The notes beneath the pieces were generated by a model. That model was not told where the DNA came from. It saw only the letters and a program-made list of their open reading frames with translations, and ran no database searches. Of a stretch of DNA of 61,210 bases, positions 45,808-54,418 are shown piece after piece; the first letter of the stretch is position 1, and the number at the start of each line of letters is the position of its first letter. Both the position numbers and the translations under genes were made by a program. The stretch is from the NCBI GenBank assembly GCA_910588625.1, contig CAJUQN010000009.1, forward strand, positions 1-61,210, written 5' to 3'. This DNA comes from an uncultured Oscillospiraceae bacterium (lineage in GTDB: Bacteria > Bacillota > Clostridia > Oscillospirales > Oscillospiraceae).

Positions 45808-45814
45808 GAAAATG

Positions 45815-45850
45815 AGGAAGGACCCGCGCGCGGCGCGGGCCCTTCCGTTT
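45815..45850. terminator. Bidirectional terminator
   Basis: GGAAGGACCCGCGC / GCGCGGGCCCTTCC (one base bulged), between the convergent helical-protein gene and cdd. Confidence 0.75.
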
Positions 45851-45856
45851 CCGTAT

Positions 45857-46249
45857 TCAGTTCAGCGAGCTGGGGCCGAAGCCATGGGGCAGCAGCTCCT
45901 TCAAGGGGAGCTTCACATAGTCCCCGTCCCCCCGGGCCACCAGGACGGTGAGATTGGGGGCAAACTCATAGAGTACCTGGCGGCAGACGCCGCAGGGCCA
46001 GCAGTAATCAGTGCTCTTGCCCGCCACGGCGATGGTGGTGAACTCCCGGTATCCTTCGCTGACCGCCTTCACCAGGGCGGTGCGCTCCGCGCAGATGGTG
46101 GGGCCGTAGGCGGCGTTTTCGATATTGCAGCCGGTGAATACGGTTTCATCTGCGCACAGCAGGGCCGCCCCTACGGGGAAATGGGAGTAGGGCACATAGG
46201 ACCGCTCCAGCATGGTGAAGGCCAGGTCCACCAGGGCTTGGTCAGTCAT
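45857..46249 (-). CDS. cdd: Cytidine deaminase
   Basis: 130 residues from ATG 46249 with AAGGAG 8 nt upstream; a TTG two codons earlier is not needed. Zinc site CNIENAAYGPTICAERTALV with the catalytic Glu, and PCGVCRQVLYEF, are intact. Converts cytidine and deoxycytidine to uridine forms for pyrimidine salvage; tetramer in this short form. Confidence 0.96.
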   Translation of the reverse strand: MTDQALVDLAFTMLERSYVPYSHFPVGAALLCADETVFTGCNIENAAYGPTICAERTALVKAVSEGYREFTTIAVAGKSTDYCWPCGVCRQVLYEFAPNLTVLVARGDGDYVKLPLKELLPHGFGPSSLN

Positions 46250-46377
46250 TTTCAAAACTCCTTTCCAAATCGAGCCTTTTTGGGGAAGAGGAGCGGGAAA
46301 CGCTCCTTATTATATAGTATATCAGGTTTTTCTCTGGGGTGAAAGGGGAAAACTGCGAGACAGCGCGATTTTTGTTG

Positions 46378-46406
46378 TTGCAATGCCGGGAAGTTTCTGT
46401 TATACT
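46378..46406 (+). promoter_or_regulatory. Promoter of the following membrane protein gene
   Basis: TTGCAA (46378-46383), 17 bp, TATACT (46401-46406); the leader to the start codon is about 115 nt. Confidence 0.6.
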
Positions 46407-46529
46407 ATTAGCTGTTCGATGTCAGGACGGGCTGTCCAGCATCCTGTGTCACACAGCAAAGAGAGGGGGCCACTGGGGAGCGTCCCGGTCGGGCCAACGA
46501 CGATAGATCATAAACAAAGGAATGATTCA

Positions 46530-47300
46530 ATGATGTTTGAGAAGGGTAAACGCGCGCAGCGTCAAAGCGAGGACGATAAGGTCTTTAACCGGATGCTCCT
46601 GTGGCTGGCGGGCGCGGTGGTGGCGGAGCTGCTGCTCCTGTTCCTGCAAAAGGTGTATGTGGAGATGATCTTCGACGGCGTAGTGGCCCAGGCGCTGTCC
46701 AATATATTCCGAGTGTTCTCCGTGGCGGGAATTGTAATTGTGATTGCCTGTGCCGTCTGGGCGGTGATGAATCAGCGCTCAGGTAAGTCCGTGACGCTGC
46801 CCATTATCATTGCCGCGGTGGCGGCCTGCCTATGGGTGGTCTCCCTGCTGAGCTATTTCCTGTATGCGGAGGGCGTGCGTCTGCTGATGCTGTTCCCTGC
46901 GGCGGCGGCGGTGCTGATCATCATCTTTTTCCTGTATCAGCGGCCCTTCTTCCTGAACGCTCTGCTCACCGGCGGCGGACTGCTGGCCCTGTGGCTCCAT
47001 CGGCAGTACTATATGACCCATCCCCGGTTTATCACTGCCTGCATCATTGGCGGCGTGGTGCTGCTGGTTCTGGCGGCGGTGCTGGCCTTCCAGCTGCGCA
47101 AGACGGACGGCAAGCTGTTCGGCATCCGGGTTATGCCTGTGGATTCCAACTATATGATGACATGGATTACCTGTGTGGTGGTGGCCGCGGCCATGGTGGC
47201 GGCACTCATTATGGGGACCACAGCGGCCTATTACCTGCTGTTTGTGCTGGTGGGCTGGCTGTTTGCCCAGGCGGTATTTTTCACCGTTAAGATGATGTAA
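46530..47300 (+). CDS. Multi-pass membrane protein of unknown function
   Basis: 256 residues from ATG 46530 (AAAGGA upstream). A basic N terminus (FEKGKRAQRQSEDDKVFNRM) is followed by about seven or eight hydrophobic helices to the C terminus. One polar turn is QLRKTDGKLFGIRVMPVDSN. No family recognised. It stands alone with its own promoter and terminator. Confidence 0.75.
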   Translation: MMFEKGKRAQRQSEDDKVFNRMLLWLAGAVVAELLLLFLQKVYVEMIFDGVVAQALSNIFRVFSVAGIVIVIACAVWAVMNQRSGKSVTLPIIIAAVAACLWVVSLLSYFLYAEGVRLLMLFPAAAAVLIIIFFLYQRPFFLNALLTGGGLLALWLHRQYYMTHPRFITACIIGGVVLLVLAAVLAFQLRKTDGKLFGIRVMPVDSNYMMTWITCVVVAAAMVAALIMGTTAAYYLLFVLVGWLFAQAVFFTVKMM

Positions 47301-47312
47301 TTTTGGTTGAGG

Positions 47313-47347
47313 AAAACGGCGGCGTCCATAGGGCGCCGCCGTTTTTT
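47313..47347. terminator. Bidirectional terminator
   Basis: AAAACGGCGGCG / CGCCGCCGTTTT with an 8-10 nt loop and flanking T-runs, between the membrane protein and the convergent ZIP gene. Confidence 0.85.
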
Positions 47348-47355
47348 GTATTTGC

Positions 47356-48138
47356 CTAATGATGATTTCCGTGGCTGAAAATCAGCAGAACTCCTAGAGC
47401 AAAGCCCAGTACCGTGGCCAGAATGGCCCACTTGGACCTCCACTGTAAGCCCGCTTCAGGCAGCAGCTCGAAAAACACCACATAGAGCATAGCGCCGCCC
47501 GCCAGCGCCAGCGCCGCGGCCAGCGCCGCCGGGGCCTGATTGCCCACAAAGTAACCGGCCAGCGCGCCCAGCACCGTGGGAACGCCACTGAGCGCCGCTA
47601 CAGCAATTGCTTTCCAGGTTTTAGCTCCGTCGTGGAGCAGAGGGATGGCAATGCTCATGCCCTCGGGCAGGTTGTGCAGGCCGATGGTCACCGCTGCCAG
47701 CACGCTGGCCAAGCAGATGCCTTGGACCGCCACCGTGGCTCCGACAGCCATGCCAACCGGCACGTTGTGGAGGGCCACCGCCGCCGCCAGTACGATGCCC
47801 GCTGTGTGAAGGTCATGGTGGCCGCAGGCGCAGTGGTGGGGGTTGTTCTGGTCCTCGTGGTGGGCGCTCTTGTCGATCCAGCAGTTGAGCAGGTAGGTGA
47901 CCACAAAGCCCAGCACCAGGACGACAGGCGTCATAGGCAGCCAGGGGGCGGACTCGATGGCCTCGGGCACCATGTCCAGGGCCACGATGGACAGCATCAG
48001 ACCGGCGGTGAAGCTGAGCAGCAGGCTGGTCCCCCGTGGGGATTCCCGCTTAATGAGGGCGGCTAGCACACCGCCCAGGGCCAGACCGCCCACGCCGGTG
48101 GCGGCGGTCAGCAGAATGACAAATAGGATGGGGTTCAT
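47356..48138 (-). CDS. ZIP family metal transporter (ZupT-like)
   Basis: 260 residues, eight helices. Metal-site motifs AAAVALHNVPVGMAVG and TIGLHNLPEGMSIA are on helices 4 and 5. The cytoplasmic loop is His/Cys-rich (HHEDQNNPHHCACGHHD), fitting zinc handling, and the C terminus ends HGNHH. Likely imports zinc or another divalent metal. Monocistronic. Confidence 0.92.
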   Translation of the reverse strand: MNPILFVILLTAATGVGGLALGGVLAALIKRESPRGTSLLLSFTAGLMLSIVALDMVPEAIESAPWLPMTPVVLVLGFVVTYLLNCWIDKSAHHEDQNNPHHCACGHHDLHTAGIVLAAAVALHNVPVGMAVGATVAVQGICLASVLAAVTIGLHNLPEGMSIAIPLLHDGAKTWKAIAVAALSGVPTVLGALAGYFVGNQAPAALAAALALAGGAMLYVVFFELLPEAGLQWRSKWAILATVLGFALGVLLIFSHGNHH

Positions 48139-48233
48139 GATGTATGCGCTCCTAAGCAGATTTTGCCGGACAGGCCGCGGGCCTGTCCGGCGAGGCTTAT
48201 CTTATCACGAGAGGGGCGGAAACGCAAGAAAAA

Positions 48234-48593
48234 TTATCCTTTGCGGCACAATTCTCTCAGGCCGATAAGAATTAGGAACCCCCCAAAGCACTTGCGCAGG
48301 ATGTCTACATCCAGCGCCGTGGCCGCCCAGGCGGTGAGAGCGGAGCACGCCAGGCCCGCGGCAATGGCAGGGAGAAGGGCCTTTTTCTCCACATATCCGT
48401 TTTTGAAATGGGCGGGAAGGGCGGTAGCGGCGGTTGGGAGGAAGTACACCAGATTAACGCCTTGTGCTAACGTCTGGGGTACCCCGGCGAAGCTGGTCAT
48501 GTAGATGAGCAGCAGGGAGCCGCCCCCCACCCCGAAGCCGGACAGCACTCCCGTGACCGCCCCGGCCAGGGCGGCGATGAGCCAGTCTGTCAT
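48234..48593 (-). CDS. Half-size TSUP (TauE/SafE) transporter, subunit 2
   Basis: 119 residues from ATG 48593, overlapping the stop of the partner gene. Four helices with the TauE motif AGAVTGVLSGFGVGGGSLLL and a matching MTSFAGVPQTLAQGVNLVYF segment. Normal TSUP proteins are about 250 residues with two such halves; here each half is a separate gene, so a heterodimer is likely. Substrate (sulfite, sulfonate, other anions) unknown. Confidence 0.85.
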   Translation of the reverse strand: MTDWLIAALAGAVTGVLSGFGVGGGSLLLIYMTSFAGVPQTLAQGVNLVYFLPTAATALPAHFKNGYVEKKALLPAIAAGLACSALTAWAATALDVDILRKCFGGFLILIGLRELCRKG

Positions 48594-48955
48594 AGAAATG
48601 CCTTCACCCCGCCGTATAATATGAGCAGGGCGAATCCCCGGCGCAGCCACACCATGGAGATTTTTTTGAACACCTTTCCGCCCACCCAGCCGCCGGTGAG
48701 CCCACCCGCCAGGTAGGGCAGGGCCAGCATCAAATCCAACTGCCCCCGAAACCAGTAAACGCAGGCGGACAGGGCGCACAGCGGCGCGATGACCGCCACC
48801 GACGTTGCAAAGGCTTTCCGCTGGTCCAGGCCGCACTTGCCTGCCAGCATGGGCACCAAAACTTGTCCGCCACCCCCGCCGAAAAAGCCGTTGACCACCC
48901 CGGCGGCAGCTCCCGCCAAGGCGTACCATAGACCCTTTGATTTTTTCTCCGACAC
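48590..48955 (-). CDS. Half-size TSUP (TauE/SafE) transporter, subunit 1
   Basis: 121 residues. Motif AGAAAGVVNGFFGGGGGQVL then RKAFATSVAVIAPLCALSAC and a final RGFALLILYGGVKAF match one TSUP repeat. It is translated just before its partner. The TetR palindrome at 49001-49028 lies about 45 bp upstream of its start, so the divergent TetR regulator may control it. Confidence 0.85.
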   Translation of the reverse strand: MSEKKSKGLWYALAGAAAGVVNGFFGGGGGQVLVPMLAGKCGLDQRKAFATSVAVIAPLCALSACVYWFRGQLDLMLALPYLAGGLTGGWVGGKVFKKISMVWLRRGFALLILYGGVKAFL

Positions 48956-49000
48956 CGAATATCACCCTGTCTCAGTGTACCGCCAAAGGGGGAAATTATT

Positions 49001-49028
49001 CTTTTACAGTTTTAGAAAAGTGTAAAAG
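49001..49028. promoter_or_regulatory. Palindromic TetR-type operator
   Basis: CTTTTACA-12 nt-TGTAAAAG, perfect 8-bp arms, between the divergent TSUP pair and the TetR gene and just upstream of the TetR promoter -35. Confidence 0.6.
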
Positions 49029-49037
49029 AGGCGTCCC

Positions 49038-49066
49038 TTGCGCGGGGCTGAAAAAACTGGTACAAT
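49038..49066 (+). promoter_or_regulatory. Promoter of the TetR-family gene
   Basis: TTGCGC (49038-49043), 17 bp, TACAAT (49061-49066). Transcription would begin near 49073, which rules out the upstream in-frame start inside the promoter. Confidence 0.6.
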
Positions 49067-49091
49067 ATTTCAAAATTTAGAAAAAGTGGGG

Positions 49092-49658
49092 ATGGAAGTG
49101 CCAAAGTCTACCAAAAATGAGATCGTCACCGCGTTGACTGACCTGCTCCAGACCAAGCGCCTGGACGACATCACCGTCACCGAGCTGGTGGAGCGCTGCA
49201 ATATCTCCCGGCAGGCGTTTTACTACCACTTTTCCGACCTGTATGGGGTGGTGGACTACGGCGTTCAGCAGCGCTTGGAGGAGCTGAAGGCCCCCGGCCC
49301 GGAGGCGTGGCGGGCCTCTGTGGAGCGGGTGCTGACCCTGCTGCGGGAGAACCGGACAATGGCGCTCAACGTCTACCGGGCCTATGAGCGCAGTTATGTG
49401 GAGCACGACCTGCGGCAGTGGGCTATGCCATTTGTGGAGTCCAGGGTTCGGCTGACGGCACGGAAGTTCAACGTGACCGAGGACCAGATTGGCTTCATGT
49501 CAGAGCTGCTGACCCAGGCGCTGGCCAGCATTGTACTCAGCTGGGTGGAGCGGGGAATGCCCTCCAGCGTCATTGAGCGGATGGATGACTTCGACATTCT
49601 GGTGGAGGGCTGCCTGGAGTTCACCATGGAGCGTTTGGCGCAGAAAAACGGGAAGTAA
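49092..49658 (+). CDS. TetR family transcriptional regulator
   Basis: 188 residues from ATG 49092; GTG at 49086 or 49098 are alternatives and the ribosome site is weak. Residues 1-55 are the helix-turn-helix (LDDITVTELVERCNISRQAF then YYHFSDLYGVVDYG), of the DhaS-like type. The C-terminal ligand domain is divergent. The palindrome upstream suggests self-regulation and control of the half-size transporter pair. Confidence 0.88.
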   Translation: MEVPKSTKNEIVTALTDLLQTKRLDDITVTELVERCNISRQAFYYHFSDLYGVVDYGVQQRLEELKAPGPEAWRASVERVLTLLRENRTMALNVYRAYERSYVEHDLRQWAMPFVESRVRLTARKFNVTEDQIGFMSELLTQALASIVLSWVERGMPSSVIERMDDFDILVEGCLEFTMERLAQKNGK

Positions 49659-49702
49659 CCGGTGCGATAAACCGGGGAAAATACATATTTCAACAAAGTT
49701 TT

Positions 49703-49750
49703 ACAGAAAACGGGACCCTGTCAAAACCTTGACAGGGTCCCGTTTTCTGT
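49703..49750 (+). terminator. Terminator with a very long perfect stem
   Basis: A 22-bp perfect inverted repeat, starting ACAGAAAACGGGACCC, with AACC loop, ending in CCCGTTTTCTGT. Confidence 0.85.
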
Positions 49751-49827
49751 CTATGGAACAATATTTTGGATAGGAGTATCATGACGGCAGATACGGGAAA
49801 CCGACACAATTTTCACAAGACGCAAAC

Positions 49828-49923
49828 ATGGCGAAAACGGAGAAGAAACGCTCCACGGGTATCATTTCGCAGGGAAAGGGGCAGGTCCCCAGGGACAAAA
49901 GGAAAGGAATGTGTGAACTATGA
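49828..49923 (+). CDS. Possible 31-residue leader peptide before radical SAM gene
   Basis: ATG 49828 opens a basic peptide (MAKTEKKRSTGIISQGKGQV then PRDKRKGMCEL) whose TGA overlaps the ATG of the radical SAM gene. No good ribosome site is seen and the family of the enzyme is not a known RiPP maturase. Overlap coupling is the only support. Confidence 0.2.
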   Translation: MAKTEKKRSTGIISQGKGQVPRDKRKGMCEL

Positions 49924-51311
49924 GTATGATGAACAGCGTGAAGCGGGCCGGATTCCGGGCGGTCTACGGTTATCTGGATAAAGACCCCGACACCAACATC
50001 TCCAAGCTGATGGACTGGGTGGACCTGTTCGCGGGGGATGGCCCCAACAGCTTTCCCACCCAGCGGGCGGCGTTCCGCAAGGCCATCGAGGAACCTGACA
50101 ACAACTGGTACCGGCTGATCCGCTCCATGTGGACGGACATCGACGGCGAGGTCCGCAAGACCTTCTTTGAGAATTTTATGCTCAACGGCAACCTCATCGG
50201 CTGGACCATCCAGGAGGAGGCCCGGGAGCGGTACGGATGCAACATTCCCTGGGCCATCCTGCTGGACCCCACCTCCGCCTGCAACCTGCACTGCACCGGC
50301 TGCTGGGCGGCGGAATACGGAAACAAGCTGAACCTGACCTTTGATGAAATCGACAACATCATTACCCAAGGCAAAAAGCTGGGCGTGTACATCTATATCT
50401 ATACAGGTGGCGAACCTATGGTGCGCAAAGACGACCTCATCGCCCTATGCAACAAGCACAGCGACTGCGAATTTTTGTGCTTTACCAACGCAACCCTGAT
50501 CGACGAGGACTTTGCCGACCAAATGCTGCGGGTGAAGAACTTTGTCCCGGCCATCAGCGTGGAGGGCTTCGAGGAGGCCACCGACGGCAGGCGGGGGGAC
50601 GGCGTATTCCAGAAGGTCCGCCGGGCCATGGAAATTTTGAAGGAGCGCAAGCTGCCCTTTGGCACTTCCTGCTGCTACACCAGCGCGAATCTGGACTCCA
50701 TCAGTTCGGAGGAGTTCGTGGACGAGCTGATCGAGTGGGGCGCCAAGTTCGCGTGGTACTTCCACTATATGCCGGTGGGCAACGACGCCGCTCCGGAGTT
50801 GCTGCCCTCCCCGGAGCAGCGGGAGGAGATGTACCGCAAAGTCCGGGCGTACCGCCAGACCAAGCCGCTGTTTATCATGGACTTCCAGAACGACGGCGAG
50901 TATGTGGGCGGCTGCATCGCCGGCGGACGGCGCTATCTGCACATCAACGCCAACGGGGATGTGGACCCCTGTGTGTTTGTGCACTACTCCGACTGCAACA
51001 TTCGGGAGAAGTCCTTGCTGGACTGCCTGCGCTCACCCATGTTTATGGCCTATCATGACGGCCAGCCCTTCAATGAGAATCATTTGAAGCCCTGCCCCAT
51101 GCTGGAGAACCCGGAGAAGCTGCGGGAGATGGTGGCGAAAACGGGAGCCAAGTCCACCGACCTCCAATCTCCAGAGACGGTGGAGCACCTGTGCGGTAAA
51201 TGTGACGGCTACGCCGCCGCTTGGGACGAGACAGCGGAACGCCTTTGGAGCTGCGGTCGTAGCTGCGCCAGCTGTGCCCAGCACTGCACGGAGCAAAGGG
51301 AAGCAGGCTGA
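49920..51311 (+). CDS. Radical SAM protein with C-terminal cysteine-rich (SPASM-like) region
   Basis: 463 residues from ATG 49920 (AAAGGAATG upstream). C121-LHC-TGC gives the CxxxCxxC [4Fe-4S]/SAM site with C121, C125, C128; TGGEPMVRK is the SAM-binding GGEP. The C-terminal part has seven or more cysteines (CIAGG, CVFVHYSDC, CPMLENP, CGKCDG, CGRSCASCAQHC) for extra clusters. A 115-residue N-terminal helical extension precedes the barrel. COG0535-type; substrate unknown. Monocistronic. Confidence 0.88.
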   Translation: MSMMNSVKRAGFRAVYGYLDKDPDTNISKLMDWVDLFAGDGPNSFPTQRAAFRKAIEEPDNNWYRLIRSMWTDIDGEVRKTFFENFMLNGNLIGWTIQEEARERYGCNIPWAILLDPTSACNLHCTGCWAAEYGNKLNLTFDEIDNIITQGKKLGVYIYIYTGGEPMVRKDDLIALCNKHSDCEFLCFTNATLIDEDFADQMLRVKNFVPAISVEGFEEATDGRRGDGVFQKVRRAMEILKERKLPFGTSCCYTSANLDSISSEEFVDELIEWGAKFAWYFHYMPVGNDAAPELLPSPEQREEMYRKVRAYRQTKPLFIMDFQNDGEYVGGCIAGGRRYLHINANGDVDPCVFVHYSDCNIREKSLLDCLRSPMFMAYHDGQPFNENHLKPCPMLENPEKLREMVAKTGAKSTDLQSPETVEHLCGKCDGYAAAWDETAERLWSCGRSCASCAQHCTEQREAG

Positions 51312-51629
51312 ACCGATAGCCGCGCCCAACCCGCACCACTTGATTTAGACGTACCACTCAGGCGCAGAATGCAGGGAGCACCCAAGCGCCAGGACCTAGA
51401 CACCGGCGGCAGTACAACTGGAAGCACCAGCGCCGAAGGCCGCAGGCGCCGGAAAGCTCCGGCTGACGGAACGAACCGAGCTCTCCCGTAAAGAGGGGGG
51501 GCTTAGGGGGAGGCCGGAGGGCCTCCCCCTAAGCGTGTCTTTGACTACTTTCTGCGCAAGCAGAACGTAGTCCGCCAGAGGCCGCCTGCCCTGCCAGGGT
51601 ATGGAAATACGCCCTGGGAAAATTGCCTC
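51312..51629. other. Intergenic region with one terminator
   Basis: Nothing coding was recognised. The hairpin at 51501-51534 is the only clear element before the next promoter. Confidence 0.5.
51501..51534 (+). terminator. Likely terminator
   Basis: GCTTAGGGGGAGGC / GCCTCCCCCTAAGC with a 6-nt loop. The T-run is weak (GTGTCTTTG). Confidence 0.55.
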
Positions 51630-51657
51630 TTGCATTTTTCCCAAAGTGTGTTACAAT
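51630..51657 (+). promoter_or_regulatory. Promoter of the second peptide transporter operon
   Basis: TTGCAT (51630-51635), 16 bp, TACAAT (51652-51657). Confidence 0.6.
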
Positions 51658-51713
51658 AGGCCCCGACAACTGAATAACAGTTGCGAGAAATGCAGTAGAA
51701 AGGAAGAAGCAAA

Positions 51714-53306
51714 ATGCCCAAGTTTGTCAAACGGGCCCTTTTGCTGCTGGTCGTGTTCGCCATGCTGGCGGCTTCACTGTGCGGATGCACAGGAGGCACG
51801 CAGTCCACGCCCGACGAGAGTCAGGCTGTGAGTAACAGCGGGAGCGATCCGTCCGCTGCACAATCGGGCGAGTTACCCCCGGTCGGGAACTCAGTCACGG
51901 TAGGTATCGCACAGGATTTGAGCAACCTCGACCCACAGCTTGCCGCCACGGCAGGCATCCGCGAGGTGTTGTTCAACATCTTCGAGGGACTGGTGAAGGC
52001 CAGCCCCGACGGTTCCGTGACCCCAGCCGTCGCCAGCGACTACAAGCTCTCTGAGGACGGCGCCACGTACACCTTCACCCTGCGGGAAGGCGTCACGTTC
52101 CACAACGGGAAGACCGTCACCGTCGAAGATGTGGTCTATTCCCTGGAACGCTGCGCCGGATCGGAGAACGATGGAACGCCTCTGGTTTCGGCGTTTTCTA
52201 ATGTCTCCAGTATCGAAGCCTCCGGCGACAACCAGGTGGTCATCACCCTGGCCGAGCCCAGCACCGAGTTTATCAACTCCCTGACCGCCGCCATTATCCC
52301 CAAGGACTCCGGCGCCACCATCGCCACCGACCTGATCGGCACCGGTCCCTTCCAGTTTGTCTCCTACGCCCCCCAGGACAACCTGGTGATGGAGAAGTAT
52401 GACGGCTACTGGAACCAGGAGAAGGCCGCCAGCCTGGACAAGGTTACCTTCAAGATCGTCGCGGATGAAAACGCCATGGTGGTGGGCCTGAAGAGCGGCA
52501 CGCTGGACCTGGTGGTCCACCTGCCCAACACCCTGCTGAAAGAGGTGGAGAACGACTTCACCGTCCGGCAAAACACCATGAACATCGTCCAGGCCCTGTA
52601 CCTGAACAACGCCGTGGAGCCCTTTGACAACGAGCAGGTCCGTCAGGCCATGTATTACGCCGTTAACGTGGACGAGATCATCGAATTTGTTTGCAGCGGC
52701 GCGGGCGTGGCCACCGGCACCAGTATGTACCCCAACCAGCAGCAGTACTTTATGCCCGAGCTGGCGGAGAACTATCAGCAGGACGTGGAGAAGGCCAAGG
52801 AGCTGCTGGCCCAGGCGGGCTATCCCGACGGGTTCAGCATGACCATGACCGTGCCGTCCAACTACCCCCAGCACATGGACACTGCTCAGGTGCTCATCGA
52901 GCAGCTCAAGGCCGTGGGCATCAACGCCGAGCTGGTGCCCGTGGAGTGGCAGACCTGGGTGGACGACGTGTACCGAGGCCGGAACTATGAGTCCACGGTG
53001 TGCGGCATCGCCGCCGATGACATGACCGCCCGGGAGATGCTGGTGCGTTACATGAGCGATAACCGGAAGAACTTCATCGCCTTCAGCGACGCGGAGTATG
53101 ACGACGTGATGACCCGCGCCATGGCTTCCACCGACGACGCGGAGCAGACCGGGCTGTACAAGCGGGCGGAGGAGATCCTCAACGAGAAGGCGGCCAGCCT
53201 GTGGATTCAGGACGCCTGTGAGCTGGCGGTCATGAACCCGGCGCTGGACGGGTTCACCTTCTACCGCACTTACGTGATTGATATGTCCGTGGTCCGCTAC
53301 AAATAA
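51714..53306 (+). CDS. Peptide ABC transporter substrate-binding lipoprotein (SBP_bac_5), canonical
   Basis: 530 residues. Lipoprotein signal ending ASLCGC (Cys about 24), followed by a Ser/Gln linker. Standard order of the family: AQDLSNLDPQLAATAGIREV, YKLSEDGATYTFTLREGVTF and, at the end, AEYDDVMTRAMASTDDAEQT then KRAEEILNEKAASLW. It captures di- or oligopeptides, or nickel-like complexes, for the DppBC channel. It is a useful comparator for the permuted protein at 8051. Confidence 0.93.
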   Translation: MPKFVKRALLLLVVFAMLAASLCGCTGGTQSTPDESQAVSNSGSDPSAAQSGELPPVGNSVTVGIAQDLSNLDPQLAATAGIREVLFNIFEGLVKASPDGSVTPAVASDYKLSEDGATYTFTLREGVTFHNGKTVTVEDVVYSLERCAGSENDGTPLVSAFSNVSSIEASGDNQVVITLAEPSTEFINSLTAAIIPKDSGATIATDLIGTGPFQFVSYAPQDNLVMEKYDGYWNQEKAASLDKVTFKIVADENAMVVGLKSGTLDLVVHLPNTLLKEVENDFTVRQNTMNIVQALYLNNAVEPFDNEQVRQAMYYAVNVDEIIEFVCSGAGVATGTSMYPNQQQYFMPELAENYQQDVEKAKELLAQAGYPDGFSMTMTVPSNYPQHMDTAQVLIEQLKAVGINAELVPVEWQTWVDDVYRGRNYESTVCGIAADDMTAREMLVRYMSDNRKNFIAFSDAEYDDVMTRAMASTDDAEQTGLYKRAEEILNEKAASLWIQDACELAVMNPALDGFTFYRTYVIDMSVVRYK

Positions 53307-53335
53307 AAGAGACGTTTTCCACCAAAAATGGCATG

Positions 53336-53370
53336 GGGCGGGGTCGTCTGTGGGACGGCCCCGCCCTTTT
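53336..53370 (+). terminator. Attenuator behind the binding-protein gene
   Basis: GGGCGGGGTCGTC pairs with GACGGCCCCGCCC (one G-U), followed by TTTT. Likely lowers expression of the downstream permeases relative to the binding protein. Confidence 0.6.
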
Positions 53371-53392
53371 CAAAGAAAGGGGGCTTTCTCCC

Positions 53393-54334
53393 GTGGGAAA
53401 AGCCTTGCTGAAACGGGGGGGGCTGCTGATTGGCACCATGCTGCTGGTCAGCGTGCTGGCCTTCACCGCGTTTTCTGTCATCCCCGGCGACCCCACCGGC
53501 TCCGTGCTGGGGACGGAGGCTACTGATGAGCAGATCGCCACCTTCCGGGCCCAGAATGGGCTGGACCTGCCGGTGTGGCAGCGGTACTGGGACTGGTTGA
53601 CGGATTTCGTCACCGGGGACTTCGGCGATTCCTATAAATACGACATGACGGTGGCCGAGCTGGTGGTCACGCAGGCTAAGGTTACGCTGGTGATGGCTGG
53701 CATCGCCTTTGCGCTCATCGTGGCGATCTCCCTGCCCTTGGGGCTGATCGCCGCACGGCACCAGGGCGGGATTGTGGACAAGCTGGTGACGGTGCTCAGT
53801 CAGGTGGCCATGTCCGTACCTAATTTCGTTATGGGGATTGGGCTGTTGTTTCTGTTCGCCGTGGTTTTGAGCTGGTTCAGGCCGGAGTATGTCCCCATTG
53901 AGGAGGACTTGGCGGGGCATCTGCGGTTTATGGTGCTCCCGGCCCTGGCGGTGGCCCTGCCTAAGAGCGCTATGACGGTGAAGCTCCTCCGGGGTTCCAT
54001 CCTGGGCGAGATGGGGCAGGATTACATCCGCACCGCCTACAGCAAAGGCAACAGCCAGGGGTCCGCGCTGTGGCGGCACGTGCTGCGCAATGCCATGATC
54101 CCGGTGGTGACCTTCCTGGCTATGGCCATCGGCGACATCATGGCCGGCTCCATTGTGGTGGAACAGGTATTTGGCATCCCTGGCCTGGGGCGTATGCTCA
54201 TCAGCTCCATCGGCAACCGGGATTATCCGGTGGTCCAGGCCATTGTGGTGCTGCTGGCGGCGGTGGTGGTGGGATGCAACTTTCTGGCCGACCTGCTCTA
54301 CCGGATTATGGACCCCCGCATCGACGGCAGATAG
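53393..54334 (+). CDS. DppB/OppB permease
   Basis: 313 residues from GTG 53393 (AAAGGGGG 9 nt upstream). Six helices; FSVIPGDPTGSVLGTEATDE, the family external-loop motif PGDP, and EAA loop AYSKGNSQGSALWRHVLRNA are typical, ending YRIMDPRIDGR. Normal size, in contrast to the 523-residue homologue at 10465. Confidence 0.93.
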   Translation: MGKALLKRGGLLIGTMLLVSVLAFTAFSVIPGDPTGSVLGTEATDEQIATFRAQNGLDLPVWQRYWDWLTDFVTGDFGDSYKYDMTVAELVVTQAKVTLVMAGIAFALIVAISLPLGLIAARHQGGIVDKLVTVLSQVAMSVPNFVMGIGLLFLFAVVLSWFRPEYVPIEEDLAGHLRFMVLPALAVALPKSAMTVKLLRGSILGEMGQDYIRTAYSKGNSQGSALWRHVLRNAMIPVVTFLAMAIGDIMAGSIVVEQVFGIPGLGRMLISSIGNRDYPVVQAIVVLLAAVVVGCNFLADLLYRIMDPRIDGR

Positions 54335-54418
54335 CTTCCTGTTTCTTGACTTACTTTTTCTTGAAAGAAAATTAAGCAAAAAGAACTTTAGTTTGCTACG
54401 CAAGTGGGAGGAAACTTT

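Noticed and set aside
49766..49981. 71-codon frame upstream of the radical SAM gene
   Set aside because: Overlaps the radical SAM start in another frame with Arg-rich, unstructured composition and no homology recognised.
49920..51311. RiPP biosynthesis cluster around the radical SAM gene
   Set aside because: No transporter, protease or Cys/Gly-rich precursor adjacent; the only peptide candidate has no ribosome site.
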